A stretch of DNA of 64,000 nucleotides from Magnetospirillum sp. ME-1 (GCF_002105535.1 NZ_CP015848.1:868907-932906), one strand, 5' to 3'; counted from the first letter of the stretch, positions 9,351-22,828 are shown. Notes: generated from the sequence alone by a model not told the origin. A program made the numbers and translations.

Positions 9351-10460
9351 ATGGCCGCCAAGAAGCTTTTGATCCTTCCCGGTGACGGCATCGGCGTCGA
9401 AGTCATGGCGCAGGTCCGCCGGATCATCGACTGGATGGCCCGCAAGCGGAAGGTCGAGTTCGAGATCACCGAGGGCCTGATCGGCGGCTCCTCCTACGAC
9501 GTGCACGGCACGCCGCTCTCGGACGAGACCCTGGCCGACGCCATGGCCGCCGACGCCGTGCTGCTGGGCGCCGTGGGCGGGCCGAAGTGGGACGACCTGC
9601 CCTTCGACGTCAAGCCCGAGCGCGGCCTCCTGAAGATCCGCAAGGAAATGGGCCTGTTCGCCAACCTGCGTCCCGCCACCGTGCTGGAAGCCCTGGCCGA
9701 CGCCTCGACCTTGAAGAACGAAGTGGTCTCGGGCCTGGACATCATGATCCTGCGCGAGCTCACCGGCGGCCTGTATTTCGGCCAGCCGCGCGGTATCGAG
9801 ACGCTGCCCGACGGCACCCGCAAGGGCTACAACACCCTGGTCTACACCACGCCCGAGATCCAGCGCATCGGCCGCGTCGCCTTCGACCTGGCGCGTAAGC
9901 GCAACAAGAAGGTCTGCTCGGTGGACAAGGCCAACGTGCTGGAATGCACCGTGCTGTGGCGCGAAGAGATGATCAAGCTGCAGAAGGAAGAGTTCCCCGA
10001 CGTGGAGCTCTCCCACATGTACGTGGACAACGCCGCCATGCAGCTGGTCCGCAATCCCAAGCAGTTCGACGTCATGGTCACCGAGAACATGTTCGGCGAC
10101 ATCCTGTCCGACTGCGCCGCCATGCTGACCGGCTCGCTGGGCATGCTGCCCTCGGCCAGCCTCGGCGAAGCCGACGCCCAGGGGCGCCGCAAGGCCCTCT
10201 ACGAGCCCGTCCACGGCTCGGCCCCCGACATCGCCGGCAAGGACATGGCTAACCCGCTGGCCACCATCATGTCGTTCGCCATGTGCCTGCGCTACTCGTT
10301 CGACATGGCCGCCGAGGCCGACCTGATCGAGACCGCCGTCAAGAACGTGCTGAAGGGCGGCCTGCGCACCGCCGACATCATGCAGCCCGGCAAGGCCAAG
10401 GTCTCCACCACCGTCATGGGTGAAGCCGTGGTCCGCGAGCTGGACAAGCTGAACGCCTGA
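9351..10460 (+). CDS. leuB: 3-isopropylmalate dehydrogenase LeuB
   Basis: 369 residues. The protein begins [16 protein letters not shown] and carries the [21 protein letters not shown] and [12 protein letters not shown] motifs of the isocitrate/isopropylmalate dehydrogenase family, plus the [16 protein letters not shown]-binding region. It oxidises 3-isopropylmalate to 2-oxoisocaproate. The 97-base gap after leuD holds a short GGGGC/GCCCC palindrome but no convincing promoter, so leuD-leuB may be one transcript. A clear terminator follows. Confidence 0.97.
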   Translation: MAAKKLLILPGDGIGVEVMAQVRRIIDWMARKRKVEFEITEGLIGGSSYDVHGTPLSDETLADAMAADAVLLGAVGGPKWDDLPFDVKPERGLLKIRKEMGLFANLRPATVLEALADASTLKNEVVSGLDIMILRELTGGLYFGQPRGIETLPDGTRKGYNTLVYTTPEIQRIGRVAFDLARKRNKKVCSVDKANVLECTVLWREEMIKLQKEEFPDVELSHMYVDNAAMQLVRNPKQFDVMVTENMFGDILSDCAAMLTGSLGMLPSASLGEADAQGRRKALYEPVHGSAPDIAGKDMANPLATIMSFAMCLRYSFDMAAEADLIETAVKNVLKGGLRTADIMQPGKAKVSTTVMGEAVVRELDKLNA

Positions 10461-10482
10461 TCCTTGGGTGGCGAAACAACAG

Positions 10483-10515
10483 CGGCGGTCCCGAAAGGGG
10501 CCGCCGTTTTGTTTT
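10483..10515 (+). terminator. Rho-independent terminator after leuB
   Basis: The 9-bp stem GGCGGTCCC / GGGGCCGCC (one G-T wobble) closes a GAAA loop and is followed by TTTTGTTTT. It starts 23 bases after the leuB stop. Confidence 0.9.
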
Positions 10516-10585
10516 GAGGATCAGGGAAAAGGCGAAGGGACCTGAGCGCACCCGTGGGCGTTGAGCAGACCGCCATGTCCGTTGA

Positions 10586-10679
10586 ACCACCAAGACACCA
10601 AGATCACCAAGTCGCCTATCGAGTGGCAAGGGCGTCGCTCTCCGCTCCGTTCTCTTGGTGATCTTGGTGTCTTGGTGGT
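10586..10679. repeat. Inverted repeat with 26-bp perfect arms, rich in CACCAAGA
   Basis: The left arm at 10586-10611 (ACCACCAAGACACC...) is the exact reverse complement of the right arm at 10654-10679, with a 42-base loop. Within each arm the unit CACCAAGA recurs, so it is also a short direct repeat. It lies between the leuB terminator and the rbfA stop, has no T-run and encodes nothing recognisable. It looks like a dispersed palindromic element rather than a terminator. Confidence 0.8.
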
Positions 10680-10731
10680 CAATCATCCCTTCCCACTGAC
10701 GGGGCGCGGACGGAAAGTCACCCGTCTGAGC

Positions 10732-11163
10732 TTACTGCCCGTCGTCTTCGTCGGAGGGGAAGTCGTCCTCGGCCGGGGCCGTGTGGCCGATGTCGCGGCG
10801 GACTTCCGGCGAGTTGAGGATGGAATCGATTCGGGACGCGGTGTCGAAGGTGGTGTCTTCCTGGAACCACAGATCGGGCACGGCGCGCAGTTCGACCATG
10901 CGGGCGATTTCGTGGCGCAGGAAGGCCTTGGCGCGCTTCATGCCCTCCAGGATGGGCTTCACCTCGCCGCCGCCCAGGGGAACCAGGAAAACGGTGGCGT
11001 TGCGCAGATCGGGGCTGACCTTCACCTCGGTGACGGTGATGGCGCGGTTCTGGAGATCGGGGTCGCGGAACTCGCCGCGCTCGATCACCATGGCGATGGC
11101 GTGGCGCAGTTCCTCGCCGACGCGAAGCTGGCGCTGGGACGGTGGCTTGGCACCCCGGCTCAT
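10732..11163 (-). CDS. rbfA: Ribosome-binding factor A
   Basis: 143 residues. The KH-like RbfA fold is recognisable from RVGEELRHAIAMVIERGEF, ITVTEVKVSPDLRNATVF and PDLWFQEDTTF. RbfA binds the 30S subunit during 16S 5' end maturation. The tail is acidic (EDDFPSDEDDGQ). It is the last gene of the rimP-nusA-ylxR-infB-rbfA operon, 36 bases after infB. Confidence 0.95.
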   Translation of the reverse strand: MSRGAKPPSQRQLRVGEELRHAIAMVIERGEFRDPDLQNRAITVTEVKVSPDLRNATVFLVPLGGGEVKPILEGMKRAKAFLRHEIARMVELRAVPDLWFQEDTTFDTASRIDSILNSPEVRRDIGHTAPAEDDFPSDEDDGQ

Positions 11164-11199
11164 GGCGATGACCTCGCTAAAGGGAACACGGCCACCCCG

Positions 11200-13806
<2,607 letters not shown>

Positions 13807-13833
13807 GTACGACTTCGTCTCTTCTGCAAAAAA

Positions 13834-14433
13834 TCATCCACGGAAACCGGCAAGCAACGCCGCGTCATCCTTGAGACGCTGCGCCAGCCTGCCCGGAGAC
13901 ACGCAGACATGAACGGCCGCGTCGCGGCCAAAAACGGTGCCCAACTCGGCCCCGTCGAAAAGCTCGATCACCGGCACGCCGGGGGCCATGGCCTGGACCT
14001 TGGCGCGCCCGTCGCGGGCGGCGTCGCGGGCCCCTAGAACCAAGGCGGCGCGGCGAGACTTGATCTCGGCGCTCACCTTCTCGAAACCACAGACCGCCTG
14101 ACCGGCGCGGCGCGCCAGGCCCAGGATATCCAGGCAACGGCGCGCCAGCAGCGCTTCGATCCGGTCGGCCAGACCGTCCGCAACCACGACCGGGCGGCGG
14201 GCCGCCCGGGCGAAGGACCGTTTGGCCACGGCCGTATTTACCACATCCCGGCTGGCGCTCAACCAGATTCCCCGTCCCGGCAATTCATGGCCGGGGTCTG
14301 GAAACAGCGTACCATCGGGCGCCACGGCGAACCGCAGCAATTCCGACTTGGGGCGGACCTGTCCGGTGACCACGCAGCGGCGCTGGGGTCCGGTCCCCTC
14401 GTCGTACTCTTCCTCGTCGGGGAGATCGGCCAT
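13834..14433 (-). CDS. YlxR-type RNA-binding protein fused to an L7Ae-like domain
   Basis: 199 residues. The N-terminal half has the YlxR (DUF448) signature PQRRCVVTGQVRPKSELLRF and PGRGIWLSA. The second half (LDILGLARRAGQAVCGFEKV, AALVLGARDAARDG) looks like the YlxQ/L7Ae RNA-binding domain. In Bacillus these are separate genes between nusA and infB; here they form one polypeptide, a common alphaproteobacterial arrangement. A role in RNA binding or ribosome function is inferred from family and position only. Confidence 0.85.
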   Translation of the reverse strand: MADLPDEEEYDEGTGPQRRCVVTGQVRPKSELLRFAVAPDGTLFPDPGHELPGRGIWLSASRDVVNTAVAKRSFARAARRPVVVADGLADRIEALLARRCLDILGLARRAGQAVCGFEKVSAEIKSRRAALVLGARDAARDGRAKVQAMAPGVPVIELFDGAELGTVFGRDAAVHVCVSPGRLAQRLKDDAALLAGFRG

Positions 14434-14449
14434 GCGGCCCTCCTCCCCC

Positions 14450-15961
14450 TTACTTGCCGTCCTCGAACCAATGAGCGCGGGCCGCCATGATCACGGCATT
14501 GGCCTCGTCCTCGCTCATGGCATCCTTGCCCAGGATGTCCAGCAGCTCGTCGCCGGCCAGATCGCCCAGGTCGTCCAGGGTCTTGATGCCCTTGTCGCCC
14601 AGCTTGACCAGCATGGAGGGCGCCAGGCCCTCGATGGCGGCCATCTCGTCGGAAACGCCCATGTCCTTGCGCATCTGGTCGTAGCGCTCGTCCTGCTCGG
14701 CCAGGAAGTTGCGGGCGCGGTTCTGCAGTTCCTCGGCGACGTTCTCGTCGAAGCCCTCGATGTCGGCGATGTCCTCGGCCGGCACGTAGGCCACCTCTTC
14801 CACCGACGAGAAGCCTTCGGTCACCAGCAGGTGGGCGATGACGTCGTCCACGTCCAGGGCCTGGATGAACATGTTGGAGCGCGAACGGAATTCCTCGGTG
14901 CGGCGCTCGGATTCCTCGGCCTCGGTGAGGATGTCGATGTTCCACTGGGTCAGCTGGCTGGCCAGACGCACGTTCTGGCCGCGACGGCCGATGGCGAGCG
15001 ACAGCTGGTCGTCGGGCACCACCACCTCGATGCGGCCGGCTTCCTCGTCCAGCACCACCTTGGTCACCTCGGCGGGCGCCAGACCGTTCACCACGAAGGT
15101 GGCGACGTCGGGCGACCACTGGATGATGTCGATCTTCTCGCCCTGCAGCTCGGCCACCACCGCCTGGACGCGGCTACCGCGCATGCCGACGCAGGCGCCC
15201 ACCGGGTCGATGGAGGAATCGTGGGACAGCACGGCGATCTTGGCGCGCGAGCCCGGATCACGGGCCACCGCCTTGATCTCGATGATGCCGTCGTAGATTT
15301 CCGGCACTTCCTGGGCGAACAGCTTGGCCATGAAGATGGGATGGGTGCGCGACAGGAAGATCTGCGGGCCGCGCGGCTCCTGGCGGACGTCGTAGATATA
15401 GGCGCGCACGCGGTCGCCGGTACGGAAGGTCTCGCGCGGGATCAGCTCGTCACGGCGGAGCAAAGCCTCGGCCCGGCCGAGATCGACGATGACGTTGCCG
15501 AACTCGACGCGCTTGACCAGGCCGTTGCTGATCTCGCCGACGCGGTCCTTGTATTCGTTGAACTGGCGCTGGCGCTCGGCGTCGCGCACCTTCTGGACGA
15601 TGACCTGCTTGGCGGTCTGGGCCGCGATGCGGCCGAAATCGATGGGCGGCAGCGGATCGACCAGGAAATCGCCGATCTGGGCGTCCGGCTTCTTCCTCAG
15701 CACCTGCTTCAGGGTCTGCTGGGTGGCTTCGTTCTCCACCTCCTCGACCACTTCGATGTAGCGGGCCAGCTGGATTTCGCCGGTCTTGCGGTCGATATGG
15801 GCGCGAATGTCGTGCTCGTGGCCGTACTTGGAGCGACCGGCCTTCTGAATGGCCTGCTCCATGGCTTCGAGAACCTCGTCGCGGTCGATGCCCTTGTCGC
15901 GGGCGACGGCGTCGGCCACCTGAAGGAGTTCGGGGCGGGGAAGTGCGGCGATCCGTTCCAT
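14450..15961 (-). CDS. nusA: Transcription termination/antitermination factor NusA
   Basis: 503 residues. The N-terminal RNA polymerase-binding domain is followed by S1 ([13 protein letters not shown]), two KH domains ([27 protein letters not shown] and [16 protein letters not shown]) and two acidic helix-hairpin-helix repeats at the C-terminus. NusA controls pausing, termination and antitermination. In E. coli it feeds back on this operon, so the leader hairpin upstream of rimP may be a NusA-responsive site; that link is inference. Confidence 0.97.
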   Translation of the reverse strand: MERIAALPRPELLQVADAVARDKGIDRDEVLEAMEQAIQKAGRSKYGHEHDIRAHIDRKTGEIQLARYIEVVEEVENEATQQTLKQVLRKKPDAQIGDFLVDPLPPIDFGRIAAQTAKQVIVQKVRDAERQRQFNEYKDRVGEISNGLVKRVEFGNVIVDLGRAEALLRRDELIPRETFRTGDRVRAYIYDVRQEPRGPQIFLSRTHPIFMAKLFAQEVPEIYDGIIEIKAVARDPGSRAKIAVLSHDSSIDPVGACVGMRGSRVQAVVAELQGEKIDIIQWSPDVATFVVNGLAPAEVTKVVLDEEAGRIEVVVPDDQLSLAIGRRGQNVRLASQLTQWNIDILTEAEESERRTEEFRSRSNMFIQALDVDDVIAHLLVTEGFSSVEEVAYVPAEDIADIEGFDENVAEELQNRARNFLAEQDERYDQMRKDMGVSDEMAAIEGLAPSMLVKLGDKGIKTLDDLGDLAGDELLDILGKDAMSEDEANAVIMAARAHWFEDGK

Positions 15962-15976
15962 GGTCCTAATGCGTCC

Positions 15977-16474
15977 TCACTCTTCCTGGTCTTGCATGGT
16001 CGCGGCGATCAGTTCGTCGGTCAGCACCAGCTTGGCGCCGCGAACATCGGCCAGCGGAATGGTTACTTCGCCCGTCTCGACGGCAAGGCGCACGAAAGCG
16101 CCCGTCTCGTCCAGACCCAGCAGCTTGCCCCGGAACCGCTTGCGCCCGTCGATGGGCTGGCACGATTCCATCTTGGCCTCGAACCCCGCCCACGCGACGA
16201 AGTCCTTGGCCCGGGTCAGCGGACGGTCGATGCCCGGCGAGCTCACCTCGAGGGTGTAGGCCGCCGAGATGGGGTCCTCCACATCCAAGAGGGCCGAAAC
16301 CGAGCGGCTGATGTCGGCACAATCGTCCACGGCCATCATCACGCCGTCCTTGCGATCCGCCATGATCTGAAGCGTGAGCCGCTGCTTACCCTGCAGCTGC
16401 ACCCGCACCAGCTCGTACCCCATGGCGTCCAGTGACGGCGCGATCAGGGCCTCCAAACGGCTTTGAAGATCCAT
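15977..16474 (-). CDS. rimP: Ribosome maturation factor RimP
   Basis: 165 residues from ATG 16474; the frame continues 14 codons upstream but MDLQSRLEALIAPSL is the conserved start. Motifs are GYELVRVQLQGKQRLTLQIM, DISRSVSALLDVED and YTLEVSSPGIDRPL. RimP acts early in 30S assembly. First gene of the minus-strand nusA-infB operon, 15 bases before nusA. Confidence 0.94.
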   Translation of the reverse strand: MDLQSRLEALIAPSLDAMGYELVRVQLQGKQRLTLQIMADRKDGVMMAVDDCADISRSVSALLDVEDPISAAYTLEVSSPGIDRPLTRAKDFVAWAGFEAKMESCQPIDGRKRFRGKLLGLDETGAFVRLAVETGEVTIPLADVRGAKLVLTDELIAATMQDQEE

Positions 16475-16510
16475 AACCCTGTCGCCTTGCGACCTAACGT
16501 TGGTCCCTAA

Positions 16511-16538
16511 AAACAAAAAAAGTGGGCCACTGGCCCAC
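16511..16538 (-). terminator. Terminator-like hairpin in the rimP leader (possible attenuator)
   Basis: Read on the minus strand, GTGGGCC / GGCCCAC closes a 3-base loop and is followed by TTTTTTTGTTTTT, a near-ideal intrinsic terminator. A smaller CCCGTC/GACGGG hairpin sits just upstream (16548-16560). It lies after the promoter at 16585-16612 and 36 bases before the rimP ATG, so transcripts from that promoter must read through it. It could also end transcripts from the upstream phosphofructokinase gene. Confidence 0.75.
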
Positions 16539-16584
16539 CCTCATCTTCCCGTCAGACGGGACTATAAGAATGTGTCTGTGGCGC

Positions 16585-16612
16585 ACTATAGCCAAATCGG
16601 CGGCAATCGCAA
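16585..16612 (-). promoter_or_regulatory. Candidate promoter of the rimP-nusA-infB operon
   Basis: On the minus strand TTGCGA (16612-16607) and TATAGT (16590-16585) are separated by 16 bases, 18 bases beyond the stop of the phosphofructokinase gene. Transcription would start near 16578, giving a leader of about 100 bases that contains the hairpin at 16511-16538. Confidence 0.6.
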
Positions 16613-16629
16613 GAATTCTTGTAATGGCC

Positions 16630-17844
16630 TCAGCGCTTCAGGATCCTTGGCACCGAATTGAGGCGCAGGCGGAAGGCGTCGGGCATGCCCGAGCCCAGCA
16701 GGGGGCGCAGATACATGCGGAAGGCATCGGTGACGTCGGTGCCCGAGTCCGCGATGAAGTGGTCCTCCATCACCCGGGTCTTGCCCGCCACGTCTTCCAG
16801 CGGCAGCAGCTTGTAGTCCACCGAGTAGAATCCGGTGCGCTGGATGACCACCGAGCCGTCCCGATCGCCCCACATGGCGAACTGTACCGCCTTTTCGCCC
16901 ACCTCGCGGGCCTCGCGCTGGTCCACGTCGGAGACGCAGCCGATGAACGAGCGCTGGAGATAGCCGAAGGTGTCGCCCCTGACCCGCTTGATGCCCAGCT
17001 TGGTCCTGACCTCCTCGCACAGGAGGTCGGACAGCGCCCCAGTGCCCGACAGCTGGATGTTGCCGTGAGCGTCCTGCTCGGTGGCCTTGGCCAGTTTGGT
17101 GATGATGGGAGCGCCCGCCTCGTCGTGGATGCCCTCCGACAGGGCGACCACGCAGCGGCCGTACTTGTCGTAGGCGGCCTTCACGTCGGCCAGGAAGCTG
17201 TCCACCTTGAACACGCGCTCGGGCAGGTAGATCAGGTGGGGGCCGTCGTCGGGAAACTTCTTGCCCAGCGCGGAAGCCGCGGTGAGGAAGCCGGCATGGC
17301 GGCCCATCACCACCGCCAGATAGACACCGCGCAGGGCCGCATTGTCCAGGTTGACGCCCATGAAGGCCTGGGCGACGAAGCGGGCCGCCGAGGGAAAACC
17401 GGGCGTGTGGTCGTTCAACACCAGATCGTTGTCGATGGTCTTGGGGATGTGGATGCAGCGCAGCGGATAGCCGGCGTTCCTCGCCTCCTCCGAGACGATG
17501 CGCACGGTGTCCGACGAATCGTTGCCGCCGATATAGAAGAAATAGGCGATGCCGTGGGCCTTTAAGACCTCGAAGATCTCGTGGCAGTACTTGAGGTCCG
17601 GCTTGTCGCGTGTCGAGCCCAGGGCCGAGGACGGGGTCTGGGCCACCATTTCCAGGTTGTGGCTGGTCTCCTGGGTGAGGTCGAGGAAATCCTCGTTGAC
17701 GATGCCCCGCACCCCGTGATGGGCGCCATAGACCAGATCGACGTTGCGGAACTTCCGGGATTCCAGGACGGCGCCGACCATGGACTGGTTGATCACCGCC
17801 GTGGGACCGCCGCCCTGGGCCACCAGAACCTTGCCGTGCAGCAT
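16630..17844 (-). CDS. 6-phosphofructokinase, probably pyrophosphate-dependent
   Basis: 404 residues from ATG 17844; the open frame runs a further 83 codons upstream, but conserved sequence begins at HGKVLVAQGGGPTAVINQS. The active-site motif reads IPKTIDND, with Lys135 where ATP-dependent enzymes have Gly, and the earlier motif is GGNDS. Both features mark PPi-using or PPi-type long PFKs. It phosphorylates fructose 6-phosphate, reversibly when PPi is used. Other motifs are MGRHAGF and the C-terminal PDAF region. Donor specificity is inferred from residues only. Confidence 0.85.
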   Translation of the reverse strand: MLHGKVLVAQGGGPTAVINQSMVGAVLESRKFRNVDLVYGAHHGVRGIVNEDFLDLTQETSHNLEMVAQTPSSALGSTRDKPDLKYCHEIFEVLKAHGIAYFFYIGGNDSSDTVRIVSEEARNAGYPLRCIHIPKTIDNDLVLNDHTPGFPSAARFVAQAFMGVNLDNAALRGVYLAVVMGRHAGFLTAASALGKKFPDDGPHLIYLPERVFKVDSFLADVKAAYDKYGRCVVALSEGIHDEAGAPIITKLAKATEQDAHGNIQLSGTGALSDLLCEEVRTKLGIKRVRGDTFGYLQRSFIGCVSDVDQREAREVGEKAVQFAMWGDRDGSVVIQRTGFYSVDYKLLPLEDVAGKTRVMEDHFIADSGTDVTDAFRMYLRPLLGSGMPDAFRLRLNSVPRILKR

Positions 17845-17944
17845 GGAACGCCTCCCTTTTGGTGCTGTCTCAAAGATAGCCCCTTTTCCCGAAGCCGCCA
17901 GCGACCAATATGAGGGTGAGCCAGCGCTTTGATGGGGACAGAAC

Positions 17945-18160
17945 TTGCCCGCACCGCCCTTGCGCGTCTTCGACTCGCCCTGCAAATCCGTCTGCCGCAT
18001 CGACAACCGTTTCGGCTGGTGCATCGGCTGCAAGCGAACCCGTGCCGAGATCAAGGCCTGGTCCACCGCCAGCGAGTCCGAGAAGCGCGACATTCTCGCC
18101 CGCCTTCCGGGGCGCTCGGCCGCCGAGTCCGGATTGCTGGCCCGGGGCGGTTCCCAGTGA
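17945..18160 (+). CDS. DUF1289 family small cysteine-rich protein
   Basis: 71 residues from a TTG at 17945, preceded by GGGGACAG. The cysteine pattern SPCKSVCRID...GWCIGCKRTRAEI followed by a W-x(6-8)-E-KR-x-IL-x-RLP segment is the DUF1289 signature. This short alphaproteobacterial and gammaproteobacterial family has four conserved cysteines, possibly a metal site. Function is unknown. It stands between the divergent phosphofructokinase gene and rplU, which has its own promoter. The start codon is the least certain part. Confidence 0.7.
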   Translation: MPAPPLRVFDSPCKSVCRIDNRFGWCIGCKRTRAEIKAWSTASESEKRDILARLPGRSAAESGLLARGGSQ

Positions 18161-18207
18161 TCGGAATCGGTTAGGCGCGGTTCTTACGAATCCGATTCAG
18201 ATAGCCG

Positions 18208-18235
18208 TTGACTCTGCCTTGGGGGTGAGTATATT
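18208..18235 (+). promoter_or_regulatory. Promoter of rplU-rpmA
   Basis: TTGACT at 18208-18213 and TATATT at 18230-18235 have 16-base spacing, about 65 bases before the rplU ATG. Just upstream GAATCGG and CCGATTC (about 18166-18200) form an inverted repeat that could be a terminator remnant or an operator. Confidence 0.65.
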
Positions 18236-18300
18236 TCGGCCCTCTCGCGCGGTGGGCTCCCTTCGCGCGTCACTGTTTCTTTTGCTCAGGTAGAATCGTC

Positions 18301-18603
18301 ATGTTCGCAGTCATCCAGACCGGCGGTAAGCAGTACAAGGTCGCTTCGGGCGACGTGATCCGCGTCGAGAAGCTGGCCGGTGAGGCCGGTGCCGAGGTTG
18401 TGCTCGATCAGGTGCTGATGGTCGGCGAAAAGATCGGCGCGCCCGTCGTGGCCGGCGCCAGCGTGAAGGCCACCGTGGTGGCCCAGGCCCGCGGCGAGAA
18501 AATCATCGTCTTCAAGAAGCGCCGCCGCCAGAATTCGCGCCGTAAGAACGGCCACCGCCAGGACCTGACGATCCTGCGCATCACCGACATTTCCGCCGGC
18601 TGA
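18301..18603 (+). CDS. rplU: 50S ribosomal protein L21
   Basis: 100 residues beginning [20 protein letters not shown], the L21 signature, with [17 protein letters not shown] near the C-terminus. It binds 23S rRNA domain I. Followed 32 bases later by rpmA. Confidence 0.97.
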   Translation: MFAVIQTGGKQYKVASGDVIRVEKLAGEAGAEVVLDQVLMVGEKIGAPVVAGASVKATVVAQARGEKIIVFKKRRRQNSRRKNGHRQDLTILRITDISAG

Positions 18604-18635
18604 TCGCCCGCGCGCCGATAGTAGGAGAGTAGACT

Positions 18636-18905
18636 ATGGCTCATAAAAAGGCTGGCGGTTCGTCCCGCAACGGCCGCGACTCCGCGGGTCAGCGGCTCGG
18701 CGTCAAGAAGTTCGGTGGCGAGCTGGTGATTCCCGGCAACATCATCGTGCGTCAGCGCGGCACCAAGTTCTATCCCGGCACCAATGTGGGCATGGGCAAG
18801 GATCACACCCTGTTCGCCACCGCGATGGGCAAGGTGACCTTCCAGCACAAGGCCGAGGGCCGCACCTTCGTGGTCGTGGAGCCCCTGCCGGAGGCCGCCG
18901 AATAA
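18636..18905 (+). CDS. rpmA: 50S ribosomal protein L27
   Basis: 89 residues beginning [18 protein letters not shown], the L27 signature, with no Firmicute-type cleaved extension. The N-terminal tail reaches the peptidyl transferase centre. TAGGAGAG precedes the ATG. A strong terminator follows. Confidence 0.97.
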   Translation: MAHKKAGGSSRNGRDSAGQRLGVKKFGGELVIPGNIIVRQRGTKFYPGTNVGMGKDHTLFATAMGKVTFQHKAEGRTFVVVEPLPEAAE

Positions 18906-18937
18906 GGCCGTTCCCGGACGCTTGCGTTTTTAAGAAA

Positions 18938-18971
18938 GGGGAACGGTTCGCCGTTCCCCTTTTGCTTTTTT
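18938..18971 (+). terminator. Rho-independent terminator after rpmA
   Basis: A perfect 9-bp stem GGGGAACGG / CCGTTCCCC with a TTCG loop, followed by TTTTGCTTTTTT, 33 bases after the L27 stop. Confidence 0.93.
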
Positions 18972-18989
18972 GGTCACCTGTCTACTCTC

Positions 18990-20311
<1,322 letters not shown>

Positions 20312-20322
20312 CCTTCGTTCCT

Positions 20323-20426
20323 GTCATCCCGACGACCATCGGGAGGAGGGATCTCGTCCTGACCGAACGGTACCGTATCGGCACCGCCTTTCAGAGCGGA
20401 GATCCCTCGCTTACGCTCGGGATGAC
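20323..20426. repeat. GTCATCCCGA-family palindromic repeat, obg-proB gap
   Basis: The left arm begins GTCATCCCGA and contains GAGGGATCTC. The right arm contains GAGATCCCTCGC and ends CTCGGGATGAC. The arms are imperfect inverted repeats around a variable centre of about 40 bases. It ends 24 bases before the proB start. Same family as 24937-25039, 35728-35824 and 62719-62819. Confidence 0.8.
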
Positions 20427-20450
20427 AAACCGTCTTGGGTGGAGCGCCCC

Positions 20451-21563
20451 GTGAACCAGCTCGCCTCCGCCAAGCGCCTGATCATCAAGATCGGCTCCTC
20501 GCTGCTGGTCGATGATTCCACCGGCCAGGTGAAGCGCGCCTGGCTGGAGACGCTGGCCGCCGACATCGCCGCCTGCAAGGCGCGCGGCCAGGAGGTCATC
20601 GTGGTGTCGTCGGGCGCGGTGGCGGTGGGACGGCGCAAGCTGGGCCTGGTTCCGCCCCTGAAGCTGGAGGAGAAGCAGGCCGCCGCCGCCACGGGGCAGA
20701 TCCGTCTGGCCCATGCCTGGCAGGAGGCGCTGGCCCATCACCACATCACCGTGGCCCAGGTGCTGCTGACCCTGGACGATTCCGAGAACCGGCGGCGCTA
20801 CCTCAACGCGCGGACAACACTCGAGACCCTGCTGAAGCTGGGCGCCGTGCCGGTGATCAACGAGAACGACACGGTGGCCACCGCCGAGATCCGCGTCGGC
20901 GACAACGACCGCCTCGCCGCCCGCGTCGCCCAGATGGTGTCGGCCGACGCATTGGTGCTGTTCTCCGACATCGACGGCCTTTACACCGCCGATCCGCGCA
21001 AGGACGCGTCGGCCACCTTCATTCCCGAGGTGCACGAGCTGACGCCCGAGATCGAGGCCATGGCCGGCGATCCCGGCTCGGCCTACGGCTCGGGCGGCAT
21101 GGTCACCAAGCTGGTGGCGGCGCGCATCTGCCTGTCGGCCGGCTGCCGCATGGCCATCACCAGGGGCGAGCCCATGCACCCCCTGAAGGCCATCGAGAAT
21201 GGCGGGCGCTGCACTTGGTTCCTGCCCAATTCCGAGCCCAGGACGGCCCGCAAGCAATGGATCTTCGGCTCCATGAAACCCGCCGGCGCCGTGGTGCTGG
21301 ACGCCGGGGCCGCGCGTGCCCTGGCCCAGGGCCGCTCGCTGCTGCCCGCCGGCGTCACGGCGGTGGACGGCGAGTTCGAGCGCGGCGATTGCGTGCTGGT
21401 CCGGGATTCCTCGGCCAAGGTGCTGGGGCGCGGCCTGGTGGCCTATTCCAGCGCCGACGCCCGCGCCGTCATGGGCCGCAAGTCGGGCGAGATCGAGGCC
21501 ATCCTGGGCTTCAAGGGCCGCGACGAGTTGATTCACCGCGACGATCTGGTGATGGAGGGATGA
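20451..21563 (+). CDS. proB: Glutamate 5-kinase ProB
   Basis: 370 residues from GTG 20451; conserved sequence starts [17 protein letters not shown]. The amino-acid-kinase domain shows [38 protein letters not shown] and the GSGGMVTK loop. The last 90 residues form a PUA domain ([19 protein letters not shown]...). It makes glutamyl phosphate, the first step of proline synthesis, and is normally proline-inhibited. Its stop overlaps the proA start region. Confidence 0.96.
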   Translation: MNQLASAKRLIIKIGSSLLVDDSTGQVKRAWLETLAADIAACKARGQEVIVVSSGAVAVGRRKLGLVPPLKLEEKQAAAATGQIRLAHAWQEALAHHHITVAQVLLTLDDSENRRRYLNARTTLETLLKLGAVPVINENDTVATAEIRVGDNDRLAARVAQMVSADALVLFSDIDGLYTADPRKDASATFIPEVHELTPEIEAMAGDPGSAYGSGGMVTKLVAARICLSAGCRMAITRGEPMHPLKAIENGGRCTWFLPNSEPRTARKQWIFGSMKPAGAVVLDAGAARALAQGRSLLPAGVTAVDGEFERGDCVLVRDSSAKVLGRGLVAYSSADARAVMGRKSGEIEAILGFKGRDELIHRDDLVMEG

Positions 21564-21565
21564 TG

Positions 21566-22828
21566 ATGAGCGACCTTCAGGCGATGATGACCGACCTGGG
21601 CAAGCGCGCCCGCGCCGCCGCCCGTGTGCTCGCCCTTGCCCCGTCCGCCACCAAGGACAAGGCGCTGCGCGCCGCAGCAGGGGCCATCCGCATCGACGCC
21701 GGGCTGATCATGGACGCCAACGCCAAGGACATGGCGGCGGGCGAGGCCAAGGGCCTTTCCAAGGCCATGCTCGACCGCCTGATGCTGAACCAGGCCCGCA
21801 TCGAGGCCATGGCCAAGGGGCTGGAGGACATCGCCCGGCTGCCCGATCCGGTGGGACGCTCGCTGGCGGAATGGACCCGGCCCAACGGCATGCACATCTC
21901 GCGCGTCGCCGTGCCGCTGGGCGTCATCGGCATCATCTACGAGAGCCGGCCCAACGTCACCGCCGACGCCGCCGCGCTTTGCCTGAAATCGGGCAACGCC
22001 ACCATCCTGCGCGGCGGCTCGGAAAGCTTCCATTCGTCCCAGGCCATCCTGGCGGCGCTCAAAGGCGGCTTCACCGCCTGCGGCCTGCCCGAAGACGCGG
22101 TGCAGATGGTGCCCACCACCGACCGCGAGGCGGTGGGGGTGATGCTGCGCCTGTCCGACTACATCGACGTCATCGTGCCCCGTGGCGGCAAGTCGCTGGT
22201 GGAGCGCGTGGTGGCCGAGAGCCGCATCCCGCTGTTCCAGCACCTGGAAGGCATCTGCCACACCTATGTGGACGGCTCCGCCGACCTGGACATGGCCAAG
22301 ACCATCGTGCTCAACGCCAAGATGCGCCGTACCGGCATCTGCGGCGCCACCGAGACGCTGCTGGTGGACAAGGCCTGCGCCAAGACCCACCTTGCGCCGC
22401 TGGTCTCCATGCTGATCGACGCGGGCTGCGAGGTGCGGGGCGACCACCTGGCCCAAGAGGCCGATTGCCGCGCCCTGCCGGCCGCCGAAACCGACTGGAG
22501 CACCGAATATCTGGACGCCATCATCTCGGTGAAGGTGGTGGACGGGGTCAAGGCCGCCATCGAGCACATCAACACCTACGGCTCGCACCACACCGAGGCC
22601 ATCGTCGCCGAGGACCCGGCCGCCGCCGAGACCTTCCTGCAGGGGTGCGACTCGGCCATCGTGCTGTGGAACGCCTCGACCCAGTTCGCCGATGGCGGCG
22701 AGTTCGGCATGGGCGCCGAGATCGGTATCTCGACGGGCAAGATGCACGCCCGCGGCCCCGTGGGGGTCGAACAGCTCTGCACCTTCAAATACGTGGTGAA
22801 GGGCAGCGGCCAGGTCCGGCCGGGGTGA
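21566..22828 (+). CDS. proA: Gamma-glutamyl phosphate reductase ProA
   Basis: 420 residues from ATG 21566. A second ATG at 21563 overlaps the proB stop; GGAGGG at 21554-21559 is better spaced for 21566. It contains the NAD(P) aldehyde dehydrogenase fold, with [35 protein letters not shown] and the catalytic cysteine in [16 protein letters not shown]. It produces glutamate semialdehyde for proline. Translationally coupled to proB and, by a 4-base overlap, to nadD. Confidence 0.96.
   Translation: MSDLQAMMTDLGKRARAAARVLALAPSATKDKALRAAAGAIRIDAGLIMDANAKDMAAGEAKGLSKAMLDRLMLNQARIEAMAKGLEDIARLPDPVGRSLAEWTRPNGMHISRVAVPLGVIGIIYESRPNVTADAAALCLKSGNATILRGGSESFHSSQAILAALKGGFTACGLPEDAVQMVPTTDREAVGVMLRLSDYIDVIVPRGGKSLVERVVAESRIPLFQHLEGICHTYVDGSADLDMAKTIVLNAKMRRTGICGATETLLVDKACAKTHLAPLVSMLIDAGCEVRGDHLAQEADCRALPAAETDWSTEYLDAIISVKVVDGVKAAIEHINTYGSHHTEAIVAEDPAAAETFLQGCDSAIVLWNASTQFADGGEFGMGAEIGISTGKMHARGPVGVEQLCTFKYVVKGSGQVRPG

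Noticed and set aside
18166-18200. tRNA-like or riboswitch structure upstream of rplU
   Set aside because: Only a 7-bp inverted repeat; no tRNA cloverleaf, and the promoter lies downstream of it.
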